A stretch of DNA of 35,528 nt from contig JAFYCS010000056.1 in NCBI GenBank assembly GCA_017539565.1, positions 1 through 35,528 on the forward strand. The letters are read 5' to 3'. This document shows, in pieces, positions 14,280 to 23,555 of this stretch. The position numbers and the translations under genes were made by a program. Every line of letters begins with the position of its first letter. The stretch's first letter is position 1. The notes beneath the pieces were generated by a model. That model was not told the DNA's origin. It searched no databases and saw only the letters and a list, made by a program, of their open reading frames with translations. The stretch comes from Lachnospiraceae bacterium. GTDB lineage: Bacteria; Bacillota; Clostridia; Lachnospirales; Lachnospiraceae.

Positions 14280-17200
14280 TTACTGTTCTTCTCTCTTTTT
14301 CTTTTCGATTATCGTAACCACTGCAAGGGCTGCCAGTGATATCAGACCTGCTGCCGCAAATACACCTGCGGTGTTGTGATCGCCGGTCTGGGGTGAACGG
14401 TCAAGGCCTCTTCCGTTTTTGCCGCCGCCGCCGTTGCTGCCATTGCCACCGCCATTGCTGCCGCTGCCGTTTCCGCCTGCGGGTGTAGGTGTTACCTTGC
14501 CGCCCTTACCGCCTACAGGAGTAGGAGTCACGCTGCCGTTTCCGCCGCCGCCGGGTGTAGGCGTTACACTGCCGTTTCCGCTGCCGCCGGGTGTGGGTGT
14601 AGGTGTTACTGTTTTACCTGAACCGCCGCCGGGTGTGGGTGTTACCTTCTTCTTTCCGCCCTTAGGTGTAGGAGTAGGTGTGCTTGTTCCGGTAGGTGTA
14701 GGTGTTACCGTGGGCTCCTCGGGACCGGGTGTAGGTTCTGTCGGAGTAGGGGTAGGTGTAGGCTCTGTCGGGAAAGGATCGTCGATCATAACAACGATCG
14801 CTCCGCTCATAGCGCCTGTAGCCGTAACCTTACCGTTATCATCGATAGTGATCTTGATGTCTTCAGCCTTCTGGAAGCCTTCGGGAGCGCTTACCTCACT
14901 CATGGTGTACTCACCGGATGCGATACCTGTGATCACGGTGATGGTCTTGGTAGTAGTAAAGGAGATGAAATCCTTTGTCTGCTTCAGATCCTTAGCCGGC
15001 TTTCCGTCCTGGGTAGCACTTACGCGGCTGTCTCTCATATCGAAGTTTCCGTCATCCCTGGTAAACTTGATGACTGCGCCTTCAAGTGACTCGCCGTCTA
15101 TTTTGCTGATAACCTTGTTCAGGGATACATCAAATCTGCTGGGCTCATAGTTGAACTTGTTGGTAAATACTATGTCGCCTGCGGGAGCGGTAACAGTCGC
15201 CTTACCGTCCTTTACGCTTACCTTGCCTTTAACAACGGTCTCGTCGTAGGTCATACCCTTAACCTTAGGTTCGGGAATGACTTCCTTTAAGGTGAAGTCG
15301 TAATCACCGTCGCCGCCGCTTATTACGATATCGGTAAACTCAACACTGCCGTCTGCCTTGTTGGCTGCATAGTAGCTGCTGTCCTGTATGGTCAGCTCGA
15401 AGCTGTAGTCGCCGGCCTTAAGGTTCTTTTCGTTACTCCAGTCGCCGCTCAGCTCTTTCTTAAGCTTTAAGCTGAAGCTTGCATCGTTTTCGGATGCGCT
15501 CTTCTTCTCATATGTATTCTTGAACTCGCGCGCTGCTGCGCTGCCGCTCACTTCTGCCTTTAAGGTTCCGTTTCCGTCATCGGTTACGGTAACGGTAACT
15601 TCGAACTCTGACTCATCATAGGTGATGCCGGGCTCGCTGCCCTTAACCTCACGGATCACATACTCGTATGTGCCGGGAGTGTCGTAGTCTATCGTGAACA
15701 ATACGCTGCCGTCAGCCTTGTTACGTGCGGTTGCCAGTACTGCTGTCTCACCTTTCTTTGAAAGGGTGAAGCCGAACTGTCCGTCCTTAAGTGCTGCGCC
15801 TTCGCCGCTAAGAGTCTTGAGTGCGGGTATCTCTGCCTTTGTGGAAGCAGCCTTATAGTGGTTCTCAAACTTAACGGGCTGGCTTACTGCAGCAGTGCTG
15901 CCCTTCTTTGTTATCTCAACCTTTGCGGGACTTACGAACTTGTAATCCTTTACTTCAACGGTAACAACTACCTTATATACAGTCTTGTCATAAGTGATAC
16001 CTGCCGTAAGGCCGTCGGTTTCCTTAAGCTCATACTCATAAGTACCTACTTCATCGTAATCGCTTATCTTTATAGTAAGCTTTCCGTCGGCATCGGTAGT
16101 TCCGCTGTATACCTTACCCTTTGCGTTTTCGGAGGTTCCGGTAAGAGTGAACTCATAACCTGCCTTGGATATTGCGGTGGTGCTGCCTGCGGTATCATTT
16201 ATAACAGACTTTTCGATCTGTATGGTAGCTTCAGTGCTGCCTTCGATAGGCTTTGCTTCGTCGATCACGGTCAGGGTGTACTTTCCGTCCTTGCCTTCAA
16301 GTACCTCTGCACCTTTACTGATCAGCGTTATTACACCGTTTGCTACCTTAAATTTGATCTTTGTAGCGATCTTATATCCCTCGGGAGCGTTGGTCTCTTC
16401 AAGCTCATATTCTCCGTCGGGAAGTGCAGGGATCAGTGTTGCCTCTGATCCGGAAGTGAAGATCAGCTCTTCGGTGGTTCCGGTTGCCGGAGACATCTTT
16501 GCGTCTTTTCCGAGCTTAACCTTTGAACGGTCGAATACAACAGCCTTTCCGTTTGTATCTTTTCCGGTAAGCTTAAGTACTGCTCCGGGAAGCTCCTTGC
16601 CTGCCACATCTTTCTTGCTGATGGTTAAGTCTGTCTTGGGTGCGGCTTCGTCGATCACTGTCAGGGTGTACTTTCCGTCCTTGCCTTCAAGTACTTCTGC
16701 ACCTTTACTGATCAGGGTTGCCACGCCGTTCTCTACCTTAAACTTGATCTTTGTAGCGACCTTATATCCTTCTGGAGCGTTGGTCTCTTCAAGCTCATAT
16801 TCTCCGTCGGGAAGTGCAGGGATCAGGGTTGCCTCTGATCCGGAAGTGAAGATCAGCTCTTCGGTGGTTCCGGTTGCCGGAGACATCTTTGCGTCTTTTC
16901 CGAGCTTAACCTTTGAACGGTCGAATACAACGGCCTTTCCGTTTGTATCTTTTCCGGTAAGCTTAAGTACTGCTCCGGGAAGCTCCTTGCCTGCCACATC
17001 CTTCTTGCTGATGGTTAAGTCTGTCTTGGGTGCGGCTTCGTCGATCACGGTCAGGGTGTACTTTCCGTCCTTGCCTTCAAGCACCTCTGCACCTTTACTT
17101 ACCAGGGTTATCTCTCCGCCTACTACCTTAAACTTGATCTTGGTAGCGACCTTATATCCTTCGGGAGCATTGGTCTCTTCAAGCTCATATTCTCCGTCGG

Positions 17201-19130
17201 GAAGCGCAGGGATCAGTGTTGCCTCTGATCCGGAAGTGAAGATCAGCTCTTCGGTGGTTCCGGTTGCCGGAGACATCTTTGCGTCTTTTCCGAGCTTAAC
17301 CTTTGAACGGTCGAATACAACAGCCTTTCCGTTTGCATCTTTTCCGGTAAGCTTAAGTACTGCTCCGGGAAGCTCCTTGCCTGCCACATCTTTCTTGCTG
17401 ATGGTCAGGTCTGCAGGTGTGGGAGCCTCTGATAAGAGGTTAAAGAATGCACCCAGGGTAAACTCAACACCTGACATCTCGATATTGTTATTCTGCTTAT
17501 AAACACTGCCATCACCAAGATAGGTCGTAGAGCTTACAGTATAGCTGAGACGGCCGTTAGTGTTCTTTACCGTCAGTTCGATCTCTACCTTACCGTTGGA
17601 GATCTGAACACCATTCTTATATGTACCTGCTCCCACCTCGGTGATCACATAATGGAAAACCTTGTTGCCGCCGTTTGCTATATAATTCTTATCTGAACTG
17701 TGAGCACTGTCGGTATAAAAATGAAGTGTAGGGAACTTGATCGCATTGGTCGCCTGATTCTTAACAACAGTAGGGGTAACGCCGCTTGTGTTATACTTAG
17801 CGTCAGTCTCATACCAGTTGAAGCTGTAATCACCGGCATTTGTAAATATGCCGGTATCCTCTTCAGTATTCTGGCCATTCCATGCATGCGTAAAGGACTT
17901 TCTTGCTGCAAAATGGATCTCACCTATACCATCGTGCATTACCTCCTGGCTGCCGCCTTTATAGATATAATGGAATTCCGCATTATTCTCTATATGCTTT
18001 CCCTTACCGCCTACAAGCCATCCTGCACATTGCTCATCTATACTAACACTTGATGCATATGGACAAAGTATTGTACCGGAGATAGTTCCAAGGCTTATCG
18101 CAGATTTAGTACGGATATTCCAGATGATCTTCTGGCATACCTCCCTGTCAACATCATCATTGGTGACACCATCTCCTGTATTACTGTTTCCGCCGGATCC
18201 GGTCTGCGAAGTGATCCTTTTTCCGTTGACATATACGGCTATCTTTCGCAGTGAAAGATAAGCCGGTGTACCTTCGCTTTTATTGGTAATACCATCTTCT
18301 ATATTAAAAACAACAACTGTGGAACTCTTCTTGTGTAATCTCAGACCTTCAGACTTTGCAAGATATTTTGCAAGTTTACTGTCAACATTTATATAAACAA
18401 CTTTATTTTCAAAAGCCTCTTTTTCCAGATCTAATACTACATGACTGTCCTGACTTGCATCAGCATACTCAGTCCAATCGGTAAGATAGCTGCTCTTGAG
18501 TTCGCCGGAAGCTTTTTTAGAGATATCATTGGATCTGCTCTCCGCATTTTCCATTATGCGGTTTACATTTGTCTTTATCGTGTTTTCATCGTTTGTATTG
18601 ATAAGGATATGAGGTGCAAACGGTATCCCGGGAAACTTACTTGCAAAAGTCCCGCGGAAATAGAAATGTCCTCTTGGCATTGCATTACCATCAAAATTAC
18701 CTTCGCTGTCAAAAGGCTGTGTAAACCCGGCTGCAATACTGTCCGTTGTTTCTATATTAAAGTTTTCCGCTGTAGTTACACCAAAATCGATCGGCCCCGG
18801 TACTGTACTTCCTGATCCAAGACTTCCGAAGATGAACTGCGCGGTACCCTCTATAAAATCCACATCATTATTTCCGCTCTTATTGATAAAGGTATTCGTG
18901 GCAAGTGTGGTCTCCATATGCATTTTTTGTTCGAAAGTATCAGCCACGATACCGAAATCGGTGGCCCTGCCAAGAATAGTGGCGTAGTTGATAGCGCTGG
19001 AAGCATCCTGCTTTGAAGGTACGTCAGCAGCCGTAACTTTCTGTGAAGGTGTCACAGCCAGGGTGCTTACCAGCATTATGCCTGCCATTACACCCGATGC
19101 AATCCTCTGGAAAATTCTTTTTGCTTTCAT
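14280..19130 (-). CDS. Cell-wall-anchored pilin-like adhesin with SpaA/Cna_B-type repeats and SPQTG sorting signal
   Basis: A 1616-aa secreted surface protein. A signal peptide (MKAKRIFQRIASGVMAGIML...) is followed by a head region to about residue 560, in which GTISGTILCPYASSVSI (near 350) resembles choice-of-anchor-A domains. Residues 574-963 are three 130-aa prealbumin-like SpaA/Cna_B domains (DLTISKKDVAGKELPGA ... YELEETNAPEGYK). About 965-1325 are three FctA/Spy0128-type pilin domains with Lys and Glu/Asn positions typical of internal isopeptide bonds. One more SpaA domain follows (1330-1450), then a Pro-Thr-Gly stalk, the sortase motif SPQTG (1579-1583), a membrane helix and a KKKREEQ tail. 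ATG 19130 has AAAGGA 8 nt upstream; the longer frame start lies in the promoter. No sortase gene is in the window. Confidence 0.9.
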   Translation of the reverse strand: MKAKRIFQRIASGVMAGIMLVSTLAVTPSQKVTAADVPSKQDASSAINYATILGRATDFGIVADTFEQKMHMETTLATNTFINKSGNNDVDFIEGTAQFIFGSLGSGSTVPGPIDFGVTTAENFNIETTDSIAAGFTQPFDSEGNFDGNAMPRGHFYFRGTFASKFPGIPFAPHILINTNDENTIKTNVNRIMENAESRSNDISKKASGELKSSYLTDWTEYADASQDSHVVLDLEKEAFENKVVYINVDSKLAKYLAKSEGLRLHKKSSTVVVFNIEDGITNKSEGTPAYLSLRKIAVYVNGKRITSQTGSGGNSNTGDGVTNDDVDREVCQKIIWNIRTKSAISLGTISGTILCPYASSVSIDEQCAGWLVGGKGKHIENNAEFHYIYKGGSQEVMHDGIGEIHFAARKSFTHAWNGQNTEEDTGIFTNAGDYSFNWYETDAKYNTSGVTPTVVKNQATNAIKFPTLHFYTDSAHSSDKNYIANGGNKVFHYVITEVGAGTYKNGVQISNGKVEIELTVKNTNGRLSYTVSSTTYLGDGSVYKQNNNIEMSGVEFTLGAFFNLLSEAPTPADLTISKKDVAGKELPGAVLKLTGKDANGKAVVFDRSKVKLGKDAKMSPATGTTEELIFTSGSEATLIPALPDGEYELEETNAPEGYKVATKIKFKVVGGEITLVSKGAEVLEGKDGKYTLTVIDEAAPKTDLTISKKDVAGKELPGAVLKLTGKDTNGKAVVFDRSKVKLGKDAKMSPATGTTEELIFTSGSEATLIPALPDGEYELEETNAPEGYKVATKIKFKVENGVATLISKGAEVLEGKDGKYTLTVIDEAAPKTDLTISKKDVAGKELPGAVLKLTGKDTNGKAVVFDRSKVKLGKDAKMSPATGTTEELIFTSGSEATLIPALPDGEYELEETNAPEGYKIATKIKFKVANGVITLISKGAEVLEGKDGKYTLTVIDEAKPIEGSTEATIQIEKSVINDTAGSTTAISKAGYEFTLTGTSENAKGKVYSGTTDADGKLTIKISDYDEVGTYEYELKETDGLTAGITYDKTVYKVVVTVEVKDYKFVSPAKVEITKKGSTAAVSQPVKFENHYKAASTKAEIPALKTLSGEGAALKDGQFGFTLSKKGETAVLATARNKADGSVLFTIDYDTPGTYEYVIREVKGSEPGITYDESEFEVTVTVTDDGNGTLKAEVSGSAAAREFKNTYEKKSASENDASFSLKLKKELSGDWSNEKNLKAGDYSFELTIQDSSYYAANKADGSVEFTDIVISGGDGDYDFTLKEVIPEPKVKGMTYDETVVKGKVSVKDGKATVTAPAGDIVFTNKFNYEPSRFDVSLNKVISKIDGESLEGAVIKFTRDDGNFDMRDSRVSATQDGKPAKDLKQTKDFISFTTTKTITVITGIASGEYTMSEVSAPEGFQKAEDIKITIDDNGKVTATGAMSGAIVVMIDDPFPTEPTPTPTPTEPTPGPEEPTVTPTPTGTSTPTPTPKGGKKKVTPTPGGGSGKTVTPTPTPGGSGNGSVTPTPGGGGNGSVTPTPVGGKGGKVTPTPAGGNGSGSNGGGNGSNGGGGKNGRGLDRSPQTGDHNTAGVFAAAGLISLAALAVVTIIEKKKREEQ
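16242..17411 (-). repeat. Three tandem 390-bp repeats encoding SpaA-type domains
   Basis: Units at 17022-17411, 16632-17021 and 16242-16631 each begin at the codon for Asp in DLTISKK and are exactly 390 bp. They differ at only a small number of positions, including an Ala/Thr change (KDANGK or KDTNGK) and changes near KFKV. Such uniformity suggests recent duplication or gene conversion, and the array could change copy number. Confidence 0.95.
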
Positions 19131-19181
19131 ATGCCCATCCTTTCTTTGAGTAAAAGCAACTTTCTGTGTGATAGTGTGATG

Positions 19182-19198
19182 GTGTAAGCGCTTAACAC
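19182..19198. promoter_or_regulatory. cre-like / LacI-family operator-like palindrome in the adhesin leader
   Basis: GTGTAAGCGCTTAACAC is a near-perfect palindrome centred on AAGCGCTT. It resembles the catabolite-responsive cre core TGTAAGCGCTTACA but has one extra base in one arm. It lies between the predicted -10 and the adhesin start, a repressing position. Confidence 0.45.
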
Positions 19199-19212
19199 GC
19201 AAATTCCGCTTC

Positions 19213-19218
19213 ATTATA
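19213..19218 (-). promoter_or_regulatory. Candidate -10 box of the adhesin gene
   Basis: A perfect TATAAT on the minus strand about 80 nt before the adhesin start codon. The -35 is poor (TGGTAA at 17-nt spacing), so a helper protein may be needed or this may not be the real promoter. Confidence 0.4.
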
Positions 19219-19281
19219 AAGAATAATCCCCGGCATTACCATAGTTTTTTCACGAAGAAGCAAAATATTGGCACTATTCAC

Positions 19282-19327
19282 AAAAAATGGGCAGTCGCCT
19301 GGTAGAGCGCAGACTGCGCCCTACCAG
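19282..19327 (-). terminator. Terminator with an overlapping alternative hairpin after the membrane-protein pair
   Basis: On the minus strand GGGC-(GC)-AGTC (19321-19312) can pair with GACTGCCC (19296-19289), followed by A and six T residues: a plausible terminator 25 nt after the stop. A stronger hairpin, CTGGTAG...CTACCAG with inner GCGCAG/CTGCGC (19299-19327), uses the same left arm and would exclude the terminator. The geometry is that of a terminator/antiterminator pair ahead of the adhesin gene. Confidence 0.5.
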
Positions 19328-19346
19328 ATGTAGAGTTTACATAAGT

Positions 19347-21539
19347 TTAGAGCCTGATAATACAGGTATATTTCCCGTCTTCCTGTACCGGACCGGTATA
19401 GACAACCTCCCCCAGTTCCTTAAGACTTTCGATATCCAGTCCCCAGTCTCCGTATTTTTCATATTCACAGAAACCTACGAAGATATAATCAACACCGTAC
19501 TCCGTCATAAGCTCCTTATCGGCATCCACAAACATACGGCGTACCAGCTCCACGCGCTTATCCACGGGAGACAGGTCGTTATGCCACAGCCATTCGTGGG
19601 TATGCCATCCCAGTACCGTAGGCAGACCCGTTATCACGGATACACGGTTATAAATAGTATAGCTGTCGCCGTTGGCCTCCAGTACCACACTGCCGGAAGG
19701 TATATTCTCCCTTGCCCAGTATACGGCATCGCTGTCCATGGGGTCTTCCCTTTCTATATAGGCATCCGCGCGCAGACCCTTGTAGTTACCCTCTTCCAGG
19801 ATATTCCCGGCGCTCATGCGAAGGGCGGTCACGAAATATCCGCAGCAGCATATCAGCAGTATTCCCGCTATGATACCCCACTTCCTCTGCTTTGCCCCGT
19901 CGGGCTTCATCACAAAACGTCCCACCACGTAGCACATCATCAGGTTTAAGAGGATGAAGGCCTGGTAGCTTAACTTAAACATCGTATTGAAACGCTTGAA
20001 GTCTCCGGAGTAGATATCTACTATATAAATGATCTCCGGTATCAGTATCAGTCCCGCTCCGCAGAGACCTGTCAGCAGTACATAGATATCTGCAGTCTCA
20101 AAGGATCTGAGCCAGTTCCTAACGCTGTCACCCTTACAGTTTTTGATAACGCCTATGGCGAAACCCGTAAGCAGGCTTAAAGGCAGGGCCCAGAGTATCG
20201 CCAGCTGATAAATGGGAGTATGGTTCTCCGCCAGGGCTATACCGTTGGCCATGGCCTTAAAGCTTAACTGGAAGGGCAGGCTTATGATAAGGCTCATCAG
20301 CATTACCACCACACCCTGCAGCATGGTGGCTGACACAACGCGCAGAGGCCTGATCTGTCTTCTTAAATTTAAAGCCAGCAGTATCGCACCGCTCACTACA
20401 AAGTAAATAGGGAAGTCCCAGAAATTCTCCATCACACATATGCCTGTCAGGAATGAGAGCACCCACAGGCGGGGCTTCTTAAGCTCGCAGGCAAATACGG
20501 ATCCCTGACCTTCCTCCTCATTATCCTTGATCCATGCGTATAAGATGGCAAGTATGGTCAGCACCACAAAGATATTGATGACATGCGCATGCAGATCCCC
20601 CAGCAGGAATGAATATGCGGGATACTCATGTGCGGTACGGTCGTTGGTCTCGGGATGATAACCTATATAACGGGTGGAATCCGCATACCAGTAGGAGGGC
20701 TTGTCTCCGGGGATCGCCAGGATATCCCATGCCCAGGGTACAAGGAAGTTAAATAAGATATAATGCATGCTGGCGGCTCCGGGCAGCACCATGGCAGCCA
20801 GGGTTCCGGCAACTGCCGCCTTCCTTTTGTCGGCGCTGTGTCCCAGCATGAGCTGATACACCAGACTGAAGGCAAAGCTTAAGCAGAGTGCAAAGCACAT
20901 GGCCAGTGACAGGTTATAACCGTAATCTACCGTATTTATCGAAAGCTTAGTCAGGAAGGTACAGAAATACTGTCCGAAATAGTAGTAGTTTAAGTTTTCA
21001 CCGGCAAACCAGAAATCCTCGGGCGGGAAATACTCAGTCCTGAAGATACTCTGCATGAAGCCATAGTCCATCATACGCTCTGTTCCGAATGCATCGGGAT
21101 TATTGCATTTGACATAGCAGAAGAATACAAAGGCCGCGGTAAATATGGCCTCCCTGATAAGTACGGTCTCTATGGGGATCTCCTTTAAGAGCTCTGCCGT
21201 CTGCTTCTTAAATACAAACTGACTGAGCAGCCAGAATCCTGCTGCCGAAAGCAGAGTTATCAGGATAACCGCAGCAGAACCGAACTTAAGCAGTCTTAGG
21301 GACCCGAGAAACCACATGATCCATGCAGGTATGAGGCCGCCCAGGATCTTGCCGAAGACGTAGCCCTTATCCGTAAAGGATGAGAATATCTTTGCGCACA
21401 AAGGCCAGGCTGCGATGCCAAGTACGAGCATCATCCCCCACCATTTTACAGCAGGCGTCATGTCCTCTCCCATTACCGCAAAGCCCGCTGCCAGCTCCGC
21501 AACTATTATTATACCGGCTATGATACCGCTCTTTTTCAT
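19347..21539 (-). CDS. DUF2298 (Chlor_Arch_YYY) polytopic membrane protein, GT-C-like
   Basis: A 730-aa membrane protein with about 12 or more hydrophobic helices. Hallmarks of the DUF2298 family are DYGFMQSIFRTEYFPPEDFW, then GENLNYYYFGQYF and YPAYSFLLGDLHAHVINIF. The extracytoplasmic loop motifs with paired acidic residues and the C-terminal soluble tail (VYWARENIPSGSVVLEANGD) resemble GT-C glycosyltransferases that use lipid-linked sugars, but no member's reaction is known to me. Its ATG overlaps the stop of the upstream gene (ATGA), so the two are translated together, and GGGAGG lies 6 nt before the start. Length is typical. It may work in cell-surface glycan synthesis with its neighbour. 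Confidence 0.8.
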   Translation of the reverse strand: MKKSGIIAGIIIVAELAAGFAVMGEDMTPAVKWWGMMLVLGIAAWPLCAKIFSSFTDKGYVFGKILGGLIPAWIMWFLGSLRLLKFGSAAVILITLLSAAGFWLLSQFVFKKQTAELLKEIPIETVLIREAIFTAAFVFFCYVKCNNPDAFGTERMMDYGFMQSIFRTEYFPPEDFWFAGENLNYYYFGQYFCTFLTKLSINTVDYGYNLSLAMCFALCLSFAFSLVYQLMLGHSADKRKAAVAGTLAAMVLPGAASMHYILFNFLVPWAWDILAIPGDKPSYWYADSTRYIGYHPETNDRTAHEYPAYSFLLGDLHAHVINIFVVLTILAILYAWIKDNEEEGQGSVFACELKKPRLWVLSFLTGICVMENFWDFPIYFVVSGAILLALNLRRQIRPLRVVSATMLQGVVVMLMSLIISLPFQLSFKAMANGIALAENHTPIYQLAILWALPLSLLTGFAIGVIKNCKGDSVRNWLRSFETADIYVLLTGLCGAGLILIPEIIYIVDIYSGDFKRFNTMFKLSYQAFILLNLMMCYVVGRFVMKPDGAKQRKWGIIAGILLICCCGYFVTALRMSAGNILEEGNYKGLRADAYIEREDPMDSDAVYWARENIPSGSVVLEANGDSYTIYNRVSVITGLPTVLGWHTHEWLWHNDLSPVDKRVELVRRMFVDADKELMTEYGVDYIFVGFCEYEKYGDWGLDIESLKELGEVVYTGPVQEDGKYTCIIRL

Positions 21540-23545
21540 AAACTGCCTCCCGCATCATATATGCAAATATCGCCGCTCTGATACACTAAAGGGAATGCCG
21601 CGGCTATCACATCCTCTCTTAAAGTATAATGCTCCTCCGAACGCAGGCCGTCATCCGTCATGATGAAACGGATGTTTTCCTGCTTTACCAGTTCCTTAAG
21701 CCTCTCTTCGCTGCCGGCCGCAAACATCTCCGCCACCAGCTCCTCACGGCCGTAAGTATCGTATCCGGCACTCCATGCGTAATAAGGCCAGCCGTAATAC
21801 AGCATGGCACCGCCCAGTACTATCTCGTGATTGGACAGCATGTCCGTAAGCCAGATATCCTTTGAATCGCTGTTTTCCCTTACCCACTGTGTGAGCTTAC
21901 TGTCCTGCCTGAACTCCAGGTAGTACTTGTCGATATTGCGTACCACCCTGCATTCGTATACACCCGTCGCCATAAGTATCACCAGTAAAAACACTCCCGC
22001 CAGGAAGCGCGTTATCCTGCTGCTCTTAAGCAGGGCGCTGACCAGCGCCGCCACGGGTATGCCTGTTAATATGAAAGAAAGCATTACGTACTTATGATTG
22101 ACAGTTACGTCAGGTGTCAGCGAAACGGTGAAGGCAAATATAAGAGGAGCCGAAAAGGCTAACAGCATATATTTAAGCGTCCCCCTGCCCATGACGAAAT
22201 ATACGGCCGCCAGTACCAGCAGTGCACCGCTCAGGGCCAGAAGGTAACATATGCTGCCCCAGAAGGTATGTACCTCTGCGATAAAGCCGTAATAATACTC
22301 CGGTTTGATCACATCACCGTTTATAAATACCGTAGTCTGCAGTGACGAAAGCACCACGCTTATTACCGCTGTTATCAGGTACTCCAGTCTGTGGGATGAA
22401 GCCAATGCCATCACAAAGAGTACGCAGAGCCCGCCTATTACCATTGCCCCGTTCCAGAATGCGCATATTCCCAGCAATACTCCGCAGAATACCGCCCTTC
22501 TTACGGAAGACATAAGTACGTGGTCATTAACAAGTTCCTTCGCGGGGCGGCGCCCGGAGCGGAACAGTTCACTTATCTTCTTTACACCGTCATATACAAG
22601 GGGCGTAAAAATTATCAGTGCCATCAGCACCACTCCTATACCGAAGGCTAAATGGCGCTGGTTAAGATATACCTTGAAATTCCACAATCCCCAGTCCTCA
22701 TTGGGGGTATAGGAAAAGAACGTATCCCTTTCAAAAAATTCACCGGCGGTGATCCCGCCTTTTTCAAGGCTGCCCAGATAGCGGAACAGGCTGGGTGAAG
22801 AACGAAAGACCATCATGAGCGTTGCGATGACTCCGGTGATACGGCTGCCGCAGAGCCTGACCGTAAATGTAAACAGGAGCATGGACATACTCACAAACGA
22901 AATAATACTGGGAAAGTTGAATGCATGATCCAGCGGAAGCCCCAGATATTCCAGGTTGCCCGCAAGGAATTCAAACATGAAATGGTAGCGGATGTCCTGG
23001 CCGGCAAAGTGGGAATACTGCGTAGGGAAATTATTTCCAAAAGAAAAGGATCTTATCATGCCCAGATGCACGGCGAAATCGCTGAATACTGAATAGCCCA
23101 CGCGCAGCGTGCTCTGGAGGATATTGAAACTGCGGTACATCATGGAACAGACAAAAACCGTAAGCACTATAAAGAATGCTATGACCAGGCCGTTCCTGAC
23201 GGACAGTTTCTGATGTTCTGACGGAGTCTTTTTCTTACGCTTTATCACTTCCGAAACAATGATAAACACCGCTGCCGCTGACATCACGACAGCATTAGCT
23301 ATCGTTAGGGGATGGCGGTTATCCGGCTGCGCGGTTCCTGCTGCCAGTGCCGCAAAATATGTAAGCCACCCCACGACCATGGTCCCGGAAAAGAACCAGA
23401 ATGGAAACAATACAAATAAAGCGGGGAGATCAGTTTCTTTCCCGCTGTACGTTTTCCGGGGAAGCTCCCTGTAGTCCGGATAGACCAGATCCAGCAGTGC
23501 CCTGCCCGCAAGTATGCTTATTATGATATATATCAGTCCCAGCAT
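21536..23545 (-). CDS. Polytopic membrane protein, GT-C-like, paired with the DUF2298 protein
   Basis: A 669-aa membrane protein from the ATG at 23545 (MLGLIYIIISILAGRALLDL, first helix). The large loop SDFAVHLGMIRSFSFGNNFP and AGQDIRYHFMFEFLAGNLEY echo the FPP...NYYYFG arrangement of the next gene, and the C-terminal soluble part (SKDIWLTDMLSNHEIVLGGA, later IRFIMTDDGLRSEEHYTLR) is also alike, so the two are probably distant homologues acting as a pair. The reading frame stays open upstream through the SRP RNA gene, which is not translated. No ribosome site precedes the ATG, and the start is only 10 nt after the RNA's T-run. How it is transcribed and started is therefore unclear. Function unknown; glycosyl transfer is an inference. 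Confidence 0.72.
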   Translation of the reverse strand: MLGLIYIIISILAGRALLDLVYPDYRELPRKTYSGKETDLPALFVLFPFWFFSGTMVVGWLTYFAALAAGTAQPDNRHPLTIANAVVMSAAAVFIIVSEVIKRKKKTPSEHQKLSVRNGLVIAFFIVLTVFVCSMMYRSFNILQSTLRVGYSVFSDFAVHLGMIRSFSFGNNFPTQYSHFAGQDIRYHFMFEFLAGNLEYLGLPLDHAFNFPSIISFVSMSMLLFTFTVRLCGSRITGVIATLMMVFRSSPSLFRYLGSLEKGGITAGEFFERDTFFSYTPNEDWGLWNFKVYLNQRHLAFGIGVVLMALIIFTPLVYDGVKKISELFRSGRRPAKELVNDHVLMSSVRRAVFCGVLLGICAFWNGAMVIGGLCVLFVMALASSHRLEYLITAVISVVLSSLQTTVFINGDVIKPEYYYGFIAEVHTFWGSICYLLALSGALLVLAAVYFVMGRGTLKYMLLAFSAPLIFAFTVSLTPDVTVNHKYVMLSFILTGIPVAALVSALLKSSRITRFLAGVFLLVILMATGVYECRVVRNIDKYYLEFRQDSKLTQWVRENSDSKDIWLTDMLSNHEIVLGGAMLYYGWPYYAWSAGYDTYGREELVAEMFAAGSEERLKELVKQENIRFIMTDDGLRSEEHYTLREDVIAAAFPLVYQSGDICIYDAGGSL

Positions 23546-23555
23546 AGTTATATCA

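Noticed and set aside
14419-15150. Plus-strand proline-rich open frame (243 aa)
   Set aside because: It is a shadow of the Gly/Pro/Thr stalk of the adhesin.
16242-17411. Repeat array considered as CRISPR
   Set aside because: The units are 390 bp, contiguous, coding and without unique spacers.
16165-17502. Long plus-strand open frame (445 aa) opposite the adhesin repeats
   Set aside because: It is an antisense shadow of the repeated SpaA domains, with a Ser/Pro-rich product of biased composition, no ribosome site and the same 130-residue period.
19293-19327. tRNA-like stretch (TGGTAGAGC resembles a D arm)
   Set aside because: There is no acceptor stem, anticodon arm or T arm around it; it is explained by the hairpins after the membrane-protein gene.
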